Origin: Betaproteobacteria bacterium SG8_41
GTDB taxonomy: Bacteria; Pseudomonadota; Gammaproteobacteria; Burkholderiales; SG8-41
DNA: 41,914 nucleotides
Direction of reading: 5' to 3'
Assembly (NCBI GenBank): GCA_001303585.1
Contig: LJTT01000016.1
Span: forward strand, 1-41,914
The notes below the pieces were generated by a model. That model had not been told where the DNA came from and ran no database searches. It saw only the letters and a program-made list of their open reading frames with translations. Below are positions 16,314 to 25,899 of this stretch, piece by piece. Every line of letters begins with the position of its first letter. The stretch's first letter is position 1. Made by a program: the position numbers and the translations under genes.

Positions 16314-16946
16314 TCAGCGCCCCAGGGCGCGGCACAGGGCGTAGAGCATGCCGGCCGTCGCGCCCCAGATGTAGCGGCCCTCATACGGTATCGCCATATA
16401 GTGGCGGTGCCGGCCGCGAAAGTGATACTCACGCCGCTGGTAATTGGCCGCATCGAGAAAGTACGACAGCGGCGCCTCGAACACTGACTCGACTTCGAAG
16501 GCGTCGAGTGTCAGATCGAAGGGAGCCTCGATCCATCCGACCACGGGCACGATACGGAAACCCGAGGGAATCGCATAGTCCGGAAGCCGCCCAAGCAGCG
16601 TCACGGCATCGCGCGCAAGTCCGATCTCTTCCTCGGTCTCGCGCAAGGCCGTCTCCTCACGGCTGGAGTCTCCCGCCTCGACCCGGCCGCCCGGAAAGCT
16701 TATCTGGCCCGCGTGATCGTCGAGGTGCGCCGTGCGCTGGGTAAAAAGGACGTGCAGCTGCCCCTCACGGCTGACGAGGGGCACGAGAACGGCGGCATCC
16801 GTAACCCGCGTGCCCTCCCGGAGCGCAATGACGTGGAGATCCCGCGCCTCCGGTGCCGGTGCGGGCGCAGCCAGCTTCGCAGCGACGCTCGCGCGCGTCA
16901 GGGGGAATAGCCGGGCCGGCCCGGCTGTTAACTCGTCGTAAGCCAC
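16314..16946 (-). CDS. CoA pyrophosphatase-type Nudix hydrolase
   Basis: A Nudix hydrolase of the NudL/CoAse subfamily, which splits CoA or acyl-CoA to phosphopantetheine and 3',5'-ADP. LFTQRTAHLDDHAGQISFPGG is the CoAse-specific block and leads into the Nudix box (GGRVEAGDSSREETALRETEEEIG), with REtEEEiG as the metal-binding core. As in E. coli NudL, Asp replaces the first Glu of the box. The start is uncertain. The frame is open to 17060; I prefer GTG at 16946 (210 residues) because family members begin shortly before the PLTRASV segment. It is likely in an operon with the patatin gene. Confidence 0.86.
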   Translation of the reverse strand: MAYDELTAGPARLFPLTRASVAAKLAAPAPAPEARDLHVIALREGTRVTDAAVLVPLVSREGQLHVLFTQRTAHLDDHAGQISFPGGRVEAGDSSREETALRETEEEIGLARDAVTLLGRLPDYAIPSGFRIVPVVGWIEAPFDLTLDAFEVESVFEAPLSYFLDAANYQRREYHFRGRHRHYMAIPYEGRYIWGATAGMLYALCRALGR

Positions 16947-17105
16947 GCGTTGGGAACCTAAGCTATTATGCCCGCTGGCGATTTTACCTGCGGGCCGCTG
17001 TGGTCGCCATGCCGTGCTCCGGAGACCCGCTCCAGGGAAGGGCAAACAACGCGGCTTCACGTTAAATTGGAACGGAAAAAACTTGTTCTACCAAAGGAGA
17101 CATTC

Positions 17106-17348
17106 ATGAAGCTCAGTAGCATTCTCGTAGCCGCCGGCCTCGTGCTGGCAAGCGGTAGCGCACTCGCCTTTCATTGTCCGAAAGACATGAAAGCGATTGA
17201 CGCGGCCCTGCCCAACGCGAAACTTTCCTCCGCGCAGATGACAGAGGTCAAAAACCTTCGCGCCGAAGGCGAGCGCCTGCACAAGGCCAAGAAGCACCAG
17301 GAATCGGTCGACACGCTGGCCAAGGCAAAGAAGATCCTCGGCATTTAA
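17106..17348 (+). CDS. Small secreted protein (80 residues), unknown function
   Basis: A signal peptide (MKLSSILVAAGLVLASGSALA) is followed by a mature chain of about 59 residues starting FHCPKDMKAID. The remainder is a Lys- and Glu-rich helical segment (LRAEGERLHKAKKHQESVDTLAKAKKIL), which looks like a single TPR-like helix pair. I know no named function; similar short proteins occur in betaproteobacteria. The single Cys beside a His near the mature N terminus could bind metal or form an intermolecular disulfide. An excellent AAAGGAGA ribosome-binding site (17093-17100) and its own strong terminator suggest a well-expressed monocistronic gene. Confidence 0.85.
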   Translation: MKLSSILVAAGLVLASGSALAFHCPKDMKAIDAALPNAKLSSAQMTEVKNLRAEGERLHKAKKHQESVDTLAKAKKILGI

Positions 17349-17367
17349 GTTGCGTTCTGCCTTTCGC

Positions 17368-17401
17368 AAAAAAATCCCCGCTCTCAAAGCGGGGATTTTT
17401 T
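17368..17401. terminator. Bidirectional rho-independent terminator
   Basis: AATCCCCGCT / AGCGGGGATT with a five-base loop is flanked by an A run on the left (17368-17374) and a T run on the right (17396-17401). It can therefore stop both the small secreted protein gene (plus) and degP (minus), which converge here. Confidence 0.93.
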
Positions 17402-17435
17402 CGTACTGGCCAGCGGGGGTAGCGCCTGCATGCGC

Positions 17436-18887
17436 TTAGCCCAGGTTCACGGGGATGAAGATTTTCGCGTCCTTGCGCTGAACCAGAAGCGCCGCAACCT
17501 TTCCGGTTTGCTCCACCATCGCGCGCAGCTCTTCTGTGCTCTCCACGGGAGTGCTATTGAAGGCGAGAATGATGTCGCCTCGCTGAATGCCGGCCTTGGC
17601 GGCCGCACCACTTGCCTGCTCGACGAGAAGTCCGCCCTTCACGCCGGCTTCCCGGCGCTCCCCATCCGAGAGCGGCCGCACCGCGACGCCGAGTCGGCCG
17701 TGCGTGGCCTGCCCGCCGCCACCCGCTGCGGCCAGCTTTGAAGCGGGCATCTCGCCTACCGTTACCGCAATGTGGCGCGACGCGCCCTTGCGCCAGACCT
17801 CGAGCTGCGCCGAGGTGCCCGGGCTGATCTCGGCAACGCGGCTCGAGAGATCGATTGTGCGACCGACGGGTTTTCCGTCGATCTTGAGAATCACATCTCC
17901 GGGCTGAATGCCCGCCTTCGCAGCCGGCCCGTCCGGGTCAACCGAGCTCACCAGGGCGCCCTCCGGTTTCTGCAAACCAAAGGACTTGGCGAGCGATTGG
18001 TTCACCTCCTGAATCGTTACCCCGATCCGTCCCCGCGTTACCTTTCCATGGCGCACGAGCTGGTCCCGGACCTTGCTCGCAAGATCCATGGGAATCGCAA
18101 ACGAAAGCCCCTGGTAGCCGCCCGTGCGGCTGTAGATCTGCGAGTTGATGCCAATCACCTCACCCTTGAGGTTGAACAGCGGCCCTCCCGAGTTGCCGGG
18201 GTTGACCGCCACATCGGTCTGGATAAAGGGCACGTAGGTGCCGTCGGGCAACGCCCGGCCTTTTGCGCTCACGATCCCGGCCGTCACCGAGTTCTCGAAG
18301 CCATAAGGCGATCCAATGGCCACTACCCACTCTCCCACCTTGACGTCGTTCGAGTCGCCAATCTTGACGGCCGGCAGATTCGCGGCCTCGATCTTCAGCA
18401 CAGCCACATCGGTCTGAGGGTCGCTGCCCACGACCTTCGCTTGGAACTCGCGCTTGTCAGTCAGCCTGACCGTCACCTGCGTTGCGTCGCGAACAACATG
18501 GGCGTTGGTAAGGATGTAGCCGTCGTCGCTCACAATAAAGCCCGAACCAAGCCCCTGCCTCGGCACCTCACCCTGCGGCATGGGAATCTGGAAGCGGCGG
18601 AAGAATTCGTAAAACGGATCATCTTCGCCGCGGCCCCACGGATCGGGTGCCGCCCCTGCCTTGACCGTATGAGTCACGCTGATATTGACGACGGCGGGCC
18701 CGTAGTGCTTCACCAGCCGTGAAAAATCCGGTAGAGCCTGTAACGCGTCTGGCGCCGCGTTGAGCACCGCCGGCGCGCTGGCGCGCGCGTGCGGAAAAAC
18801 CGGTGCGTAGTACCCGACGCCGCCAGCCGCGATCGCTGTGACGATGCCGGCCGTAAACAGACTGCCGACTACCCATTTCCGTTTCAT
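17436..18887 (-). CDS. degP: Periplasmic serine endoprotease DegP/MucD (Do family)
   Basis: An HtrA-family protease and chaperone for misfolded envelope proteins. The 483 residues contain an N-terminal signal or anchor (about 1-25), a trypsin-like domain with His130 (TNAHVV), Asp160 (DVAVLKI) and Ser233 (GNSGGPLF), and two PDZ domains (about 285-370 and 395-480). A strong GGAGG precedes the ATG. The gene lies behind a response regulator/histidine kinase pair on the same strand, and a CTTAAR direct-repeat box sits 69-85 bases upstream in the gap, so this system probably controls it. Confidence 0.97.
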   Translation of the reverse strand: MKRKWVVGSLFTAGIVTAIAAGGVGYYAPVFPHARASAPAVLNAAPDALQALPDFSRLVKHYGPAVVNISVTHTVKAGAAPDPWGRGEDDPFYEFFRRFQIPMPQGEVPRQGLGSGFIVSDDGYILTNAHVVRDATQVTVRLTDKREFQAKVVGSDPQTDVAVLKIEAANLPAVKIGDSNDVKVGEWVVAIGSPYGFENSVTAGIVSAKGRALPDGTYVPFIQTDVAVNPGNSGGPLFNLKGEVIGINSQIYSRTGGYQGLSFAIPMDLASKVRDQLVRHGKVTRGRIGVTIQEVNQSLAKSFGLQKPEGALVSSVDPDGPAAKAGIQPGDVILKIDGKPVGRTIDLSSRVAEISPGTSAQLEVWRKGASRHIAVTVGEMPASKLAAAGGGGQATHGRLGVAVRPLSDGERREAGVKGGLLVEQASGAAAKAGIQRGDIILAFNSTPVESTEELRAMVEQTGKVAALLVQRKDAKIFIPVNLG

Positions 18888-18955
18888 AAGAGCCTCCGCT
18901 CAAAATGTTGGATGTTCTGCGTGAAACCGCGCAGCCATCATCCTGAACGGGCCGT

Positions 18956-18972
18956 CTTAAGGCAGTCTTAAA
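18956..18972 (-). promoter_or_regulatory. PmrA/QseB-type response-regulator box upstream of degP
   Basis: On the plus strand CTTAAG (18956-18961), five bases, then CTTAAA (18967-18972): two half-sites in direct orientation with an 11-bp repeat, as in known PmrA/QseB boxes. It lies 69-85 bases in front of the degP start codon. The same arrangement stands in front of the regulator operon itself. Confidence 0.72.
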
Positions 18973-18998
18973 CCAGCAAGTGTTTGTGGCGGCGGGAA

Positions 18999-20312
18999 CT
19001 AATCGGCTCGGTTTGGCGAAAACACGACGCGCACCGCCAGGCCCTTGCCGGCCGGCCCCGTATCGAGCACCAGCCGGGCGCGGTGGCGCTCGGCAATGTT
19101 CTTCACGATCGATAGCCCCAGGCCGCTACCGCCCGCATCCGAGCCAACACGCCGGTAGAATCGGTCGAACACCCGCTCGCGCTCTTCGGGAGGAATTCCG
19201 GGACCGTTATCGATGACCTCGAGCACCGCGCTGTCGCCCTCGCGATACGCTGCCACGTCGACGCGCCCGCCCCGTGGCGCATAACGGATCGCGTTATCGA
19301 CGAGATTCACGAGCAGGGTGCGCAGTGCGTCCCGGGCTCCCCGAATCCTCCCGGCCTCGTCCCGTGTGACGCCAAGGTCCATGGACTTCGCCCCAGCGAT
19401 CGGCTCGAGCACGGTCACGACTTCGCGGACAAGTTCGCCCAGGTCGACAAAGCCCCCAGGTCGGTACACTGCCTCGGGCTCCTGGCGCGCCAGCGTGAGC
19501 AGCTGTTCCACGAGGTGGGTCGCCCGGTCGAGCCCCTGCTTGAGCGTTGCGAAAGCAGCCGCTCGCTCGTCCGGCTCCCGTGCGCGCTCGGCCAGCTGGA
19601 CCTGGAGCCGCAACGCCGTTAGCGGGGTGCGCAGCTCGTGCGCGGCATCGGCGACAAAGTCGCGCTGCGCGCTAATTGCGCGCCCGAGGCGCGCCAGCAA
19701 ATCGTTGAGGGCCGTCACGAGCGGCCGGATTTCGTCCGGCAGGTTTTGCTCCGGCAGTGGGTGAAGGGCGGTAGGCGTTCGCGCCTTGACCGCGCCCGCC
19801 ACCGACACAAGCGGCTTCAGGCCGCGGCCAACGATAAACCAGACCAGCAAGCCGAGGGCCGGCAGGAGAAACAGGAACGGGGCAAGCGTGCGCAGCGCCG
19901 CCGCGGCCGCCAGCCGCTGGCGAATGGCCATTGGCTGCGCCACCTGCAACGTCAAGCCGCGCTGCTGAATGCTAAAGACCCGCCAGTCGCCCTCGCTGGT
20001 TTCCACGGTCGCATAGCCGAGTCGCGCGCGGTTGGGCAAACCGGTGTGAGGTCTTGAAAAATACATGCGGACACCGTCCTCGCTCCACACCTGAATCGCG
20101 AAATCGAAACCCTCCTCGATTCCCCGGGACCCGCCCGCAAACGGCTCAAAACTCTGATCGCGCAGCGACAGCGCCATCTGTCTGAGTTGGTAATCGAAGA
20201 GCTCACTGACCTCCTCGTGGGCGCGCCGGTAAACGCCCCATGCCGCGACCAGTCCCGCGATCAGAACGACCGCGAGCAGCCCGAGCAGAAGCTGTCTGCG
20301 AATGGAAGTCAT
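18999..20312 (-). CDS. Sensor histidine kinase (QseC/PmrB-like)
   Basis: A 437-residue membrane kinase. Helices at about 8-28 and 141-162 flank a periplasmic region of about 110 residues; a HAMP linker follows. The phosphorylated His225 lies in the H-box DAAHELRTPLTAL. The ATPase part shows the N-box (VDNAIRYAP), G1 (DNGPGIP) and G2 (GSGLGLS). The start ATG overlaps the stop of the response-regulator gene by four bases, so the two are translated together. The architecture and the DNA boxes point to the QseC/PmrB/TctE-like group; the signal is unknown. Confidence 0.94.
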   Translation of the reverse strand: MTSIRRQLLLGLLAVVLIAGLVAAWGVYRRAHEEVSELFDYQLRQMALSLRDQSFEPFAGGSRGIEEGFDFAIQVWSEDGVRMYFSRPHTGLPNRARLGYATVETSEGDWRVFSIQQRGLTLQVAQPMAIRQRLAAAAALRTLAPFLFLLPALGLLVWFIVGRGLKPLVSVAGAVKARTPTALHPLPEQNLPDEIRPLVTALNDLLARLGRAISAQRDFVADAAHELRTPLTALRLQVQLAERAREPDERAAAFATLKQGLDRATHLVEQLLTLARQEPEAVYRPGGFVDLGELVREVVTVLEPIAGAKSMDLGVTRDEAGRIRGARDALRTLLVNLVDNAIRYAPRGGRVDVAAYREGDSAVLEVIDNGPGIPPEERERVFDRFYRRVGSDAGGSGLGLSIVKNIAERHRARLVLDTGPAGKGLAVRVVFSPNRAD

Positions 20313-20971
20313 CCCCTCCTCGGTATCATGTAACCTACGCCACGCACGTTGCGGATGAACCCGGTGCCAAGCTTCTTGCGCAACGAGTGGACATACACCT
20401 CCACCGTGTTGCTTTCGATCTCCTCGCCCCAGCCGTAGATGCGCTCCTCGAGCTGCGCACGCGACAGCACTGCGCCCGGCCGGTCAAGCAGCGCTTCGAG
20501 CAATGCGAATTCGCGCGCCGAGAGCGCGAGCGGCGTCCCCGCGAGACTGGCTTCATGCGTTGCCGGATTAAGGACCAGGTCACCGTGCCTCATCAGCGGC
20601 TCGGCGCGGCCCGCACGCCGGCGCAGCAGCGCCCGCACCCGGGCAGCCAGCTCGTCGAGATCAAAGGGTTTGATCAGATAATCGTCCGCCCCGCGGTCAA
20701 GGCCCCGCACACGGTCGGGAACCGCGTCGCGCGCGGTCAGAATGAGCACGGGAACGGAGTTTTCCTTTGCCCGCAGTCCGGACAGCACGTCGATGCCGTC
20801 CTTGCGGGGCAAGCCAAGATCCAGCACAACGAGATCGTAAACGCCGTTTTCGAGAGCAAGCTCCGCCGCCTCTCCGTCCTGCACCCAGTCAACAGCAAAG
20901 CCGTCCTGGCGCAAGCCCTTCTGGACGCTTTCACCCACCATCAGATCGTCTTCGACCAACAACAATCGCAT
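20309..20971 (-). CDS. OmpR-family response regulator (QseB/PmrA-like)
   Basis: A 220-residue two-domain regulator. The receiver has the acidic pair Glu7/Asp8-Asp9, the phosphorylation site Asp51 (VLDLGLP), Thr in LILTARD and Lys in YLIKPFD. The C-terminal winged helix (about residues 125-220) ends in the standard VYVHSLRKKLG, RNVRGVGYMI sequence. It is the first gene of the operon with the kinase. A perfect CTTAAG-N5-CTTAAG box lies 66-82 bases upstream, consistent with autoregulation. Confidence 0.96.
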   Translation of the reverse strand: MRLLLVEDDLMVGESVQKGLRQDGFAVDWVQDGEAAELALENGVYDLVVLDLGLPRKDGIDVLSGLRAKENSVPVLILTARDAVPDRVRGLDRGADDYLIKPFDLDELAARVRALLRRRAGRAEPLMRHGDLVLNPATHEASLAGTPLALSAREFALLEALLDRPGAVLSRAQLEERIYGWGEEIESNTVEVYVHSLRKKLGTGFIRNVRGVGYMIPRRG

Positions 20972-21036
20972 TGCCTGATTTCCCGCCGTCCCGGTCTCTA
21001 CGGCCTCGCGGCCCTCCGGTATGCTGCGCCGCCAGT

Positions 21037-21053
21037 CTTAAGCCGGTCTTAAG
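21037..21053 (-). promoter_or_regulatory. PmrA/QseB-type response-regulator box upstream of the regulator operon
   Basis: CTTAAG (21037-21042), five bases, CTTAAG (21048-21053). Both half-sites are perfect palindromic hexamers in an 11-bp direct repeat. The same G/T context (GTCTTAAG) surrounds both half-sites here and in the degP box, which supports binding by one regulator. Confidence 0.78.
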
Positions 21054-21127
21054 CGCGCCTGCACCGCGCGGTTTCCCCGCGCTGCCTGGATTTAGAACAC
21101 CCGGCGCGCGAAAAGTTGTGTCGGCAT

Positions 21128-21847
21128 TTACCAGGGTATCGGTTTGCGATCGCGGAAAAAGCCCCCGCTCGGCCCGCCCTCCGGAAGCGCCGCAAGCCAG
21201 ACGGCCGTATCGGCCCCTTGCGCTACCGTGCGCGGCGCGGACGGCCCCCCCATGTCAGTCTTCACCCAACCAGGACACATCGAGTTGACGAGGATCCCGC
21301 TGCCACACAGCTCGGCCGCGCAAGTCCGCGTGAGGGCATTGAGAGCTGACTTGGAGATACGGTAAGCGGGCGTGCCCGCGCCCATGTCCGACAGCTGGCC
21401 CTGCCCGCTCGACACGTTGACGATGCGCCCGTAGCGGCCCTTCTTCATCAACGGCACGAGTGCCTGGATGAGCAGCAATGGCCCGAATAAATTGGTCTCG
21501 AGCGTTTCCCGGTAGGTCGCCGGTTTCGAGTCCAGAACGCGCGAGCCGCGCGGATCCGCCATCACACCGGCATTGTTTATCAGCACGTCGCAGCGACCGT
21601 AAGCCTCTGCGAGATAATCGGCGAGCAGTTCGACGCTGCGCTCACTCGTCACTTCAAGCTGCCGGTAGTCCAGATCCAGCCCCGCGGCGCGGAGCGTCTT
21701 CACGGCAGCTCTTCCCTTGCCCTCGTCGCGGCTGGTCAGCACCACGCGGAAACCATCCCGCCGGCAGAGTTGCCGGCAAATTTCCAGCCCAATCCCCCGG
21801 TTCGCGCCTGTCACCACCGCTACCCGCTGAGGGCGCATATCAGCCAT
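21128..21847 (-). CDS. Short-chain dehydrogenase/reductase (carbonyl-reductase-like)
   Basis: A classical SDR of 239 residues. The cofactor loop TGANRGIG is at 13-20, NNAG in the middle, the catalytic Ser in VNVSSGQG and YRISK (Tyr and Lys) as the active site; CPGWVKTDMGG follows. The Arg after TGAN and the SRD at the end of strand 2 suggest NADPH. The sequence is closest in style to carbonyl reductases. The substrate is unknown. The start is either 21847 or the ATG at 21838. Confidence 0.92.
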   Translation of the reverse strand: MADMRPQRVAVVTGANRGIGLEICRQLCRRDGFRVVLTSRDEGKGRAAVKTLRAAGLDLDYRQLEVTSERSVELLADYLAEAYGRCDVLINNAGVMADPRGSRVLDSKPATYRETLETNLFGPLLLIQALVPLMKKGRYGRIVNVSSGQGQLSDMGAGTPAYRISKSALNALTRTCAAELCGSGILVNSMCPGWVKTDMGGPSAPRTVAQGADTAVWLAALPEGGPSGGFFRDRKPIPW

Positions 21848-21943
21848 GGCTTGGCCCCGAGAACCGCGAGAAGAGCATCGTGAAAGCCTTGGTTCGGCTC
21901 ACCCGCGCGGCTCCCGCAATGCAGCTACGGGGCCTCTTCTTTT

Positions 21944-21971
21944 CACAACTCACGATTCACGACTCACGGAA
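21944..21971. repeat. 7-bp array (CACGATT), one arm only
   Basis: CACAACT, CACGATT, CACGACT and CACGGAA are consecutive 7-mers. The array includes the stop codon of fumC (gene end at 21964). I see no clear opposite arm in the gap to the SDR gene. Confidence 0.75.
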
Positions 21972-23364
21972 TTTTCCCGACCATACGCTCGGGCCGGACC
22001 CATTCGTCGAACTGCTTCCCGCTGACATAGCCCAGCGCGATCGCAGCCTCCCGCAGCGTGGTGCCGTCCCGGTGTGCCTTCTTCGCGATGGTCGCGGCCT
22101 TCTCGTAGCCAATGTGCGGGTTGAGCGCCGTCACCAGCATCAACGAGTTGCGCATGAGCTGCTCGATGCGATCCCGGTTCGCTTCGATGCCGCTCGCGCA
22201 GTGCTTGTCGAAATTCTCGCACGCGTGGGCAAGAAGTTTTGCGCTGTGGAGGAAATTCCGGATGACCAGCGGCCGAAACACGTTGAGCTCGAAGTTTCCG
22301 GAGGCGCCGCCCAGATTGATCGCGACGTCGTTCCCGAAGACCTGGCAGCACACCATCGTCATGGACTCCGACTGGGTCGGATTCACCTTGCCCGGCATGA
22401 TCGAGCTGCCGGGCTCGTTCTCGGGGATGGCAAGTTCACCGAGTCCACTGCGCGGGCCGGATGCGAGCCAGCGCACGTCATTAGCGATCTTCATCAGCGA
22501 GGCTGCAAGCGTCTTGAGCGCTCCGTGCGCATGGACGAGAGCGTCACACGAAGCAAGGGCCTCGAACTTGTTGGGCGCGGTTACGAACGGCAGGCGGGTC
22601 AGGCGAGCGATCTCCGCCGCGACTCTGCCCGCGAAACGTGGGTGAGCATTGAGACCGGTGCCGACCGCGGTACCGCCCAGCGCAAGCTCGCACAGATGCG
22701 GCAGCGCCGCATCCAGATGCGCAAGGCCGTGATCCAGCTGCGACACGTAGCCGGAAAATTCCTGGCCGAGCGTCAGCGGCGTCGCGTCCTGAAGGTGCGT
22801 TCTGCCGATCTTGACGATACGCGCGAAACGGCGCGCCTTCTTGTCGAGCGTATCGCGGAGCTTCTTCAGAGCCGGCCTGACCGCCCGCTCGAGCGCGATC
22901 ACTCCCGCCACATGCATCGCCGTGGGAAAGGTGTCGTTGGAGGACTGTCCCCGGTTGACATCGTCGTTCGGGTGGACAAGCCGCCGCTCGCCGCGTTCTC
23001 CGCCCAGAAGCTCGGAGGCGCGATTGGCAAGCACCTCGTTCACGTTCATGTTGGTCTGCGTGCCCGAACCGGTCTGCCACACCGTGAGCGGGAAGTGCTC
23101 GTCCAACTTTCCCGCGAGCGCCTCGTCGGCCGCCTTGACGATCGCGCCGCCTTTTTGTCGGTCGAGAACGCCAAGCGCCACGTTGGCAACGGCGGCCGCC
23201 TTCTTCACCAGCACCTGGGCATGCACCACGTCGAGCGGCATCGGCTCGCCGGGAAACCGGAAATGGATGAGACTTCTCGCGGTCTGGGCACCCCACAGCC
23301 GGTTGGCAGGCACCGCGACGCCGCCCAACGTGTCGTGCTCTATGCGAACGTTTTTCGCCATCAC
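21964..23364 (-). CDS. fumC: Fumarate hydratase, class II
   Basis: The oxygen-stable, iron-free fumarase of the TCA cycle. The 466 residues have the superfamily signature [11 protein letters not shown] (about residues 320-330), the N-terminal [13 protein letters not shown] block and [20 protein letters not shown]. The C-terminal residues are ...PERMVGKIP. The next gene in the window, maeB, is also on the minus strand and makes pyruvate from malate, so the two act on consecutive metabolites. Confidence 0.97.
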   Translation of the reverse strand: MMAKNVRIEHDTLGGVAVPANRLWGAQTARSLIHFRFPGEPMPLDVVHAQVLVKKAAAVANVALGVLDRQKGGAIVKAADEALAGKLDEHFPLTVWQTGSGTQTNMNVNEVLANRASELLGGERGERRLVHPNDDVNRGQSSNDTFPTAMHVAGVIALERAVRPALKKLRDTLDKKARRFARIVKIGRTHLQDATPLTLGQEFSGYVSQLDHGLAHLDAALPHLCELALGGTAVGTGLNAHPRFAGRVAAEIARLTRLPFVTAPNKFEALASCDALVHAHGALKTLAASLMKIANDVRWLASGPRSGLGELAIPENEPGSSIMPGKVNPTQSESMTMVCCQVFGNDVAINLGGASGNFELNVFRPLVIRNFLHSAKLLAHACENFDKHCASGIEANRDRIEQLMRNSLMLVTALNPHIGYEKAATIAKKAHRDGTTLREAAIALGYVSGKQFDEWVRPERMVGKIP

Positions 23365-23450
23365 GCCTCCGTGAAACAGTGAGCGGCAAGCCTTGAGGGT
23401 TGACTGACAACGGGCTCCAGGCTGCCTGTCACCACTTGACGCTCACCGCG

Positions 23451-25718
23451 CTATGCTCCGGCATCCACGACCGTCAGCGCCGTCATGTTCACAATCCGCC
23501 GCACCGTCGCCGACGGCGTAAGAATGTGCGCGGACCCGGCACAGCCCAGCAGGATGGGGCCCACCGTGATGCCATCACCCGCCGCCGTCTTGAGCAAGTT
23601 GAACGCGATATTGGCGGCATCGAGCGTTGGCATGACCAGAAGGTTCGCCTCGCCTTTCAGCCGCGAGGCGGGGAAAAGGTTCGCCCGGATCTCCTCCGAA
23701 ATCGCGGCATCGCCGTGCATTTCGCCGTCTGCCTCCAGGTCCGGCGCGGCCTCGCTTATCAACGCAAGCGCCCGGCGCATCTTGGCCGCCGTTGGGGTGT
23801 CAGCCGCCCCGAATCCGGAATGCGAGAGCAGGGCCACCTTCGGCGTGATGCCGAAACGGCGGATCTCCTCCGCAGCCAGCACCGTCATCTCTGCAAGCTG
23901 CTCGGCGCTGGGATCGTAGTTGACGTAGGTGTCGCAGATGAACACCGTCCGTTTTGGAAGCAGCAGCATGTTCATCGCGGCGTAGTTTTTCACGCCGGGT
24001 TTGAGTCCGATCACGTGATCGACGAAGCGCAGATGGCTCGCGTAGCGCCCCACCATGCCGCAAAGCATCGCGTCGACCTCGCCCTTGCGCATGAGCATCG
24101 CGCCGATCAGCGTGTAACGCCGGCGCATCTCGAGGCGCGCGAGCGCGGGCGTCACGCCGCGGCGTCCGGCCAGCTCATGATAGGCCGCCGAGTACTCGCG
24201 GTAGCGCGGATCGTCGTTGGGATCCACCAGCTCGAAATCCTTGCGGGGCTTCAATCGCAGGCCATGACGTTTAAGCCGCATCTCGATCACTTCCGGGCGG
24301 CCAACCAGGGTGGGACGCGCTATGCCTTCGTCCACGACCACCTGGGCTGCGCGCAGGACCCGCTCGTCCTCGCCCTCGCAATAGACGACGCGCTTGGGCG
24401 CACTCTTGGCCGCGGCGAAGACCGGCTTCATGATTAGGCCGGATTGGTATACAAACTGCTGGAGGCCCTCGCAGTACGCGTCAAAATCACCGATCGGCCG
24501 GGTGGCGACACCGCACTCCATCGCCGCGCGGGCCACCGCCGGGGCGATCTTCACGATCAGACGCGGATCGAACGGTCTCGGGATCAGGTAATCGGCTCCG
24601 AACGCGAGATTCTTCTCGCCATACGCCATGGCGACGATGTCCGACTGCTCCGCCTGAGCGAGATCAGCGAGCGCGTGCACCGCTGCGATCTCCATTTCGC
24701 GCGTGATGGCAGTGGCGCCAACATCGAGGGCGCCGCGAAAAATGAACGGAAAGCACAACACGTTGTTGACCTGGTTCGGGTAGTCCGAACGGCCGGTGGC
24801 AATGACCACGTCAGGCCGGGCTGCCCGCGCCACCTCGGGGCGAATTTCGGGTTCCGGATTCGCAAGCGCGAGAATCAGTGGCCGATCGGCCATCTGTTTC
24901 ACCATGTCCGGCTTGAGCACCCCGCCCGCCGAAACGCCAAGGAAAATATCCGCGCCACCGATGACCTCTCCGAGCGTTCGCGCCGTGGTTTCAATCGCGA
25001 ACCGCTCCTTGTCGGGGTCCATCTCCTCGGTGCGACCACGGTAGACCACGCCTTTTATGTCCGTAACGACGATGTTCTGCCGCCGCAGGCCCAACTCCAC
25101 AAGCAGCTCAAGACAGGCGATGGCCGCCGCGCCGGCGCCGGAGACGACAAGCCTTACTTCGCCGATGTTCTTGCCCACGACCTTGAGTCCGTTGAGGATT
25201 GCGGCCCCAACGATGATCGCCGTTCCGTGCTGATCGTCGTGGAATACCGGGATCTTCATGCGGCTTCGCAGTTTGCGCTCGACGATGAAGCATTCCGGGG
25301 CCTTTATGTCCTCCAGGTTGATGCCGCCGAAGGTCGGCTCGAGGCTCGCGATGATGTCGACAAGCTTGTCGGGGTCGCGCTCGTTTACTTCGATGTCGAA
25401 CACGTCTATTCCCGCAAACTTCTTGAACAGGACGCCCTTGCCTTCCATGACCGGCTTGGACGCGAGCGCCCCGATAGCGCCCAGCCCGAGGACAGCTGTG
25501 CCATTGGTGATCACGGCGACGAGATTACCGCGCGCCGTCAGATCGCGCGCGCTTGCGGGATCGGCCGCGATCGCCTCGCACGCAGCCGCGACCCCGGGCG
25601 TGTACGCCAGGGCGAGGTCGCGCTGATTTACCAGGCCCTTCGTGGGGGTAACAGCGATCTTGCCCGCAACAGGAACCCGATGGTAATCAAGTGCCGCCTT
25701 GCGTAGTTCCTCGTCCAT
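23451..25718 (-). CDS. maeB: NADP-dependent malic enzyme (malic enzyme / phosphotransacetylase-like fusion)
   Basis: Decarboxylates malate to pyruvate with reduction of NADP. The 755 residues show the usual two-part MaeB architecture: an N-terminal malic enzyme domain (about 1-430; [54 protein letters not shown]) and a C-terminal phosphotransacetylase-like domain (about 435-755), which in this family is regulatory and inactive. A second long open frame on the opposite strand is only a codon-bias shadow. Confidence 0.97.
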   Translation of the reverse strand: MDEELRKAALDYHRVPVAGKIAVTPTKGLVNQRDLALAYTPGVAAACEAIAADPASARDLTARGNLVAVITNGTAVLGLGAIGALASKPVMEGKGVLFKKFAGIDVFDIEVNERDPDKLVDIIASLEPTFGGINLEDIKAPECFIVERKLRSRMKIPVFHDDQHGTAIIVGAAILNGLKVVGKNIGEVRLVVSGAGAAAIACLELLVELGLRRQNIVVTDIKGVVYRGRTEEMDPDKERFAIETTARTLGEVIGGADIFLGVSAGGVLKPDMVKQMADRPLILALANPEPEIRPEVARAARPDVVIATGRSDYPNQVNNVLCFPFIFRGALDVGATAITREMEIAAVHALADLAQAEQSDIVAMAYGEKNLAFGADYLIPRPFDPRLIVKIAPAVARAAMECGVATRPIGDFDAYCEGLQQFVYQSGLIMKPVFAAAKSAPKRVVYCEGEDERVLRAAQVVVDEGIARPTLVGRPEVIEMRLKRHGLRLKPRKDFELVDPNDDPRYREYSAAYHELAGRRGVTPALARLEMRRRYTLIGAMLMRKGEVDAMLCGMVGRYASHLRFVDHVIGLKPGVKNYAAMNMLLLPKRTVFICDTYVNYDPSAEQLAEMTVLAAEEIRRFGITPKVALLSHSGFGAADTPTAAKMRRALALISEAAPDLEADGEMHGDAAISEEIRANLFPASRLKGEANLLVMPTLDAANIAFNLLKTAAGDGITVGPILLGCAGSAHILTPSATVRRIVNMTALTVVDAGA

Positions 25719-25899
25719 TAGGCCAGTCTAGATGAAGGCGCACGTCGAACCGCCCGTCGAATCCATTCCAACGTGCGCGATCAAAGCGGCGCATGGCTCC
25801 CGATTCGGGACAAATTATACCCAATTGTCATTGTCCCTCCATTCCGCAGGGGCTTGCTGCTGTGTTATGTTCTCGCGGTCGTACGCGCCCGTTTCCGTT

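Noticed and set aside
21478-23382. A 634-codon open frame on the plus strand opposite fumC and the SDR
   Set aside because: It is the antisense shadow of GC-rich codon use. It has no ribosome-binding site and no recognisable domain, and it covers two clear genes on the other strand.
23400-25706. Long plus-strand open frames opposite maeB
   Set aside because: Same codon-bias effect; the protein composition is unusual (Arg/His rich) and no family is recognisable.
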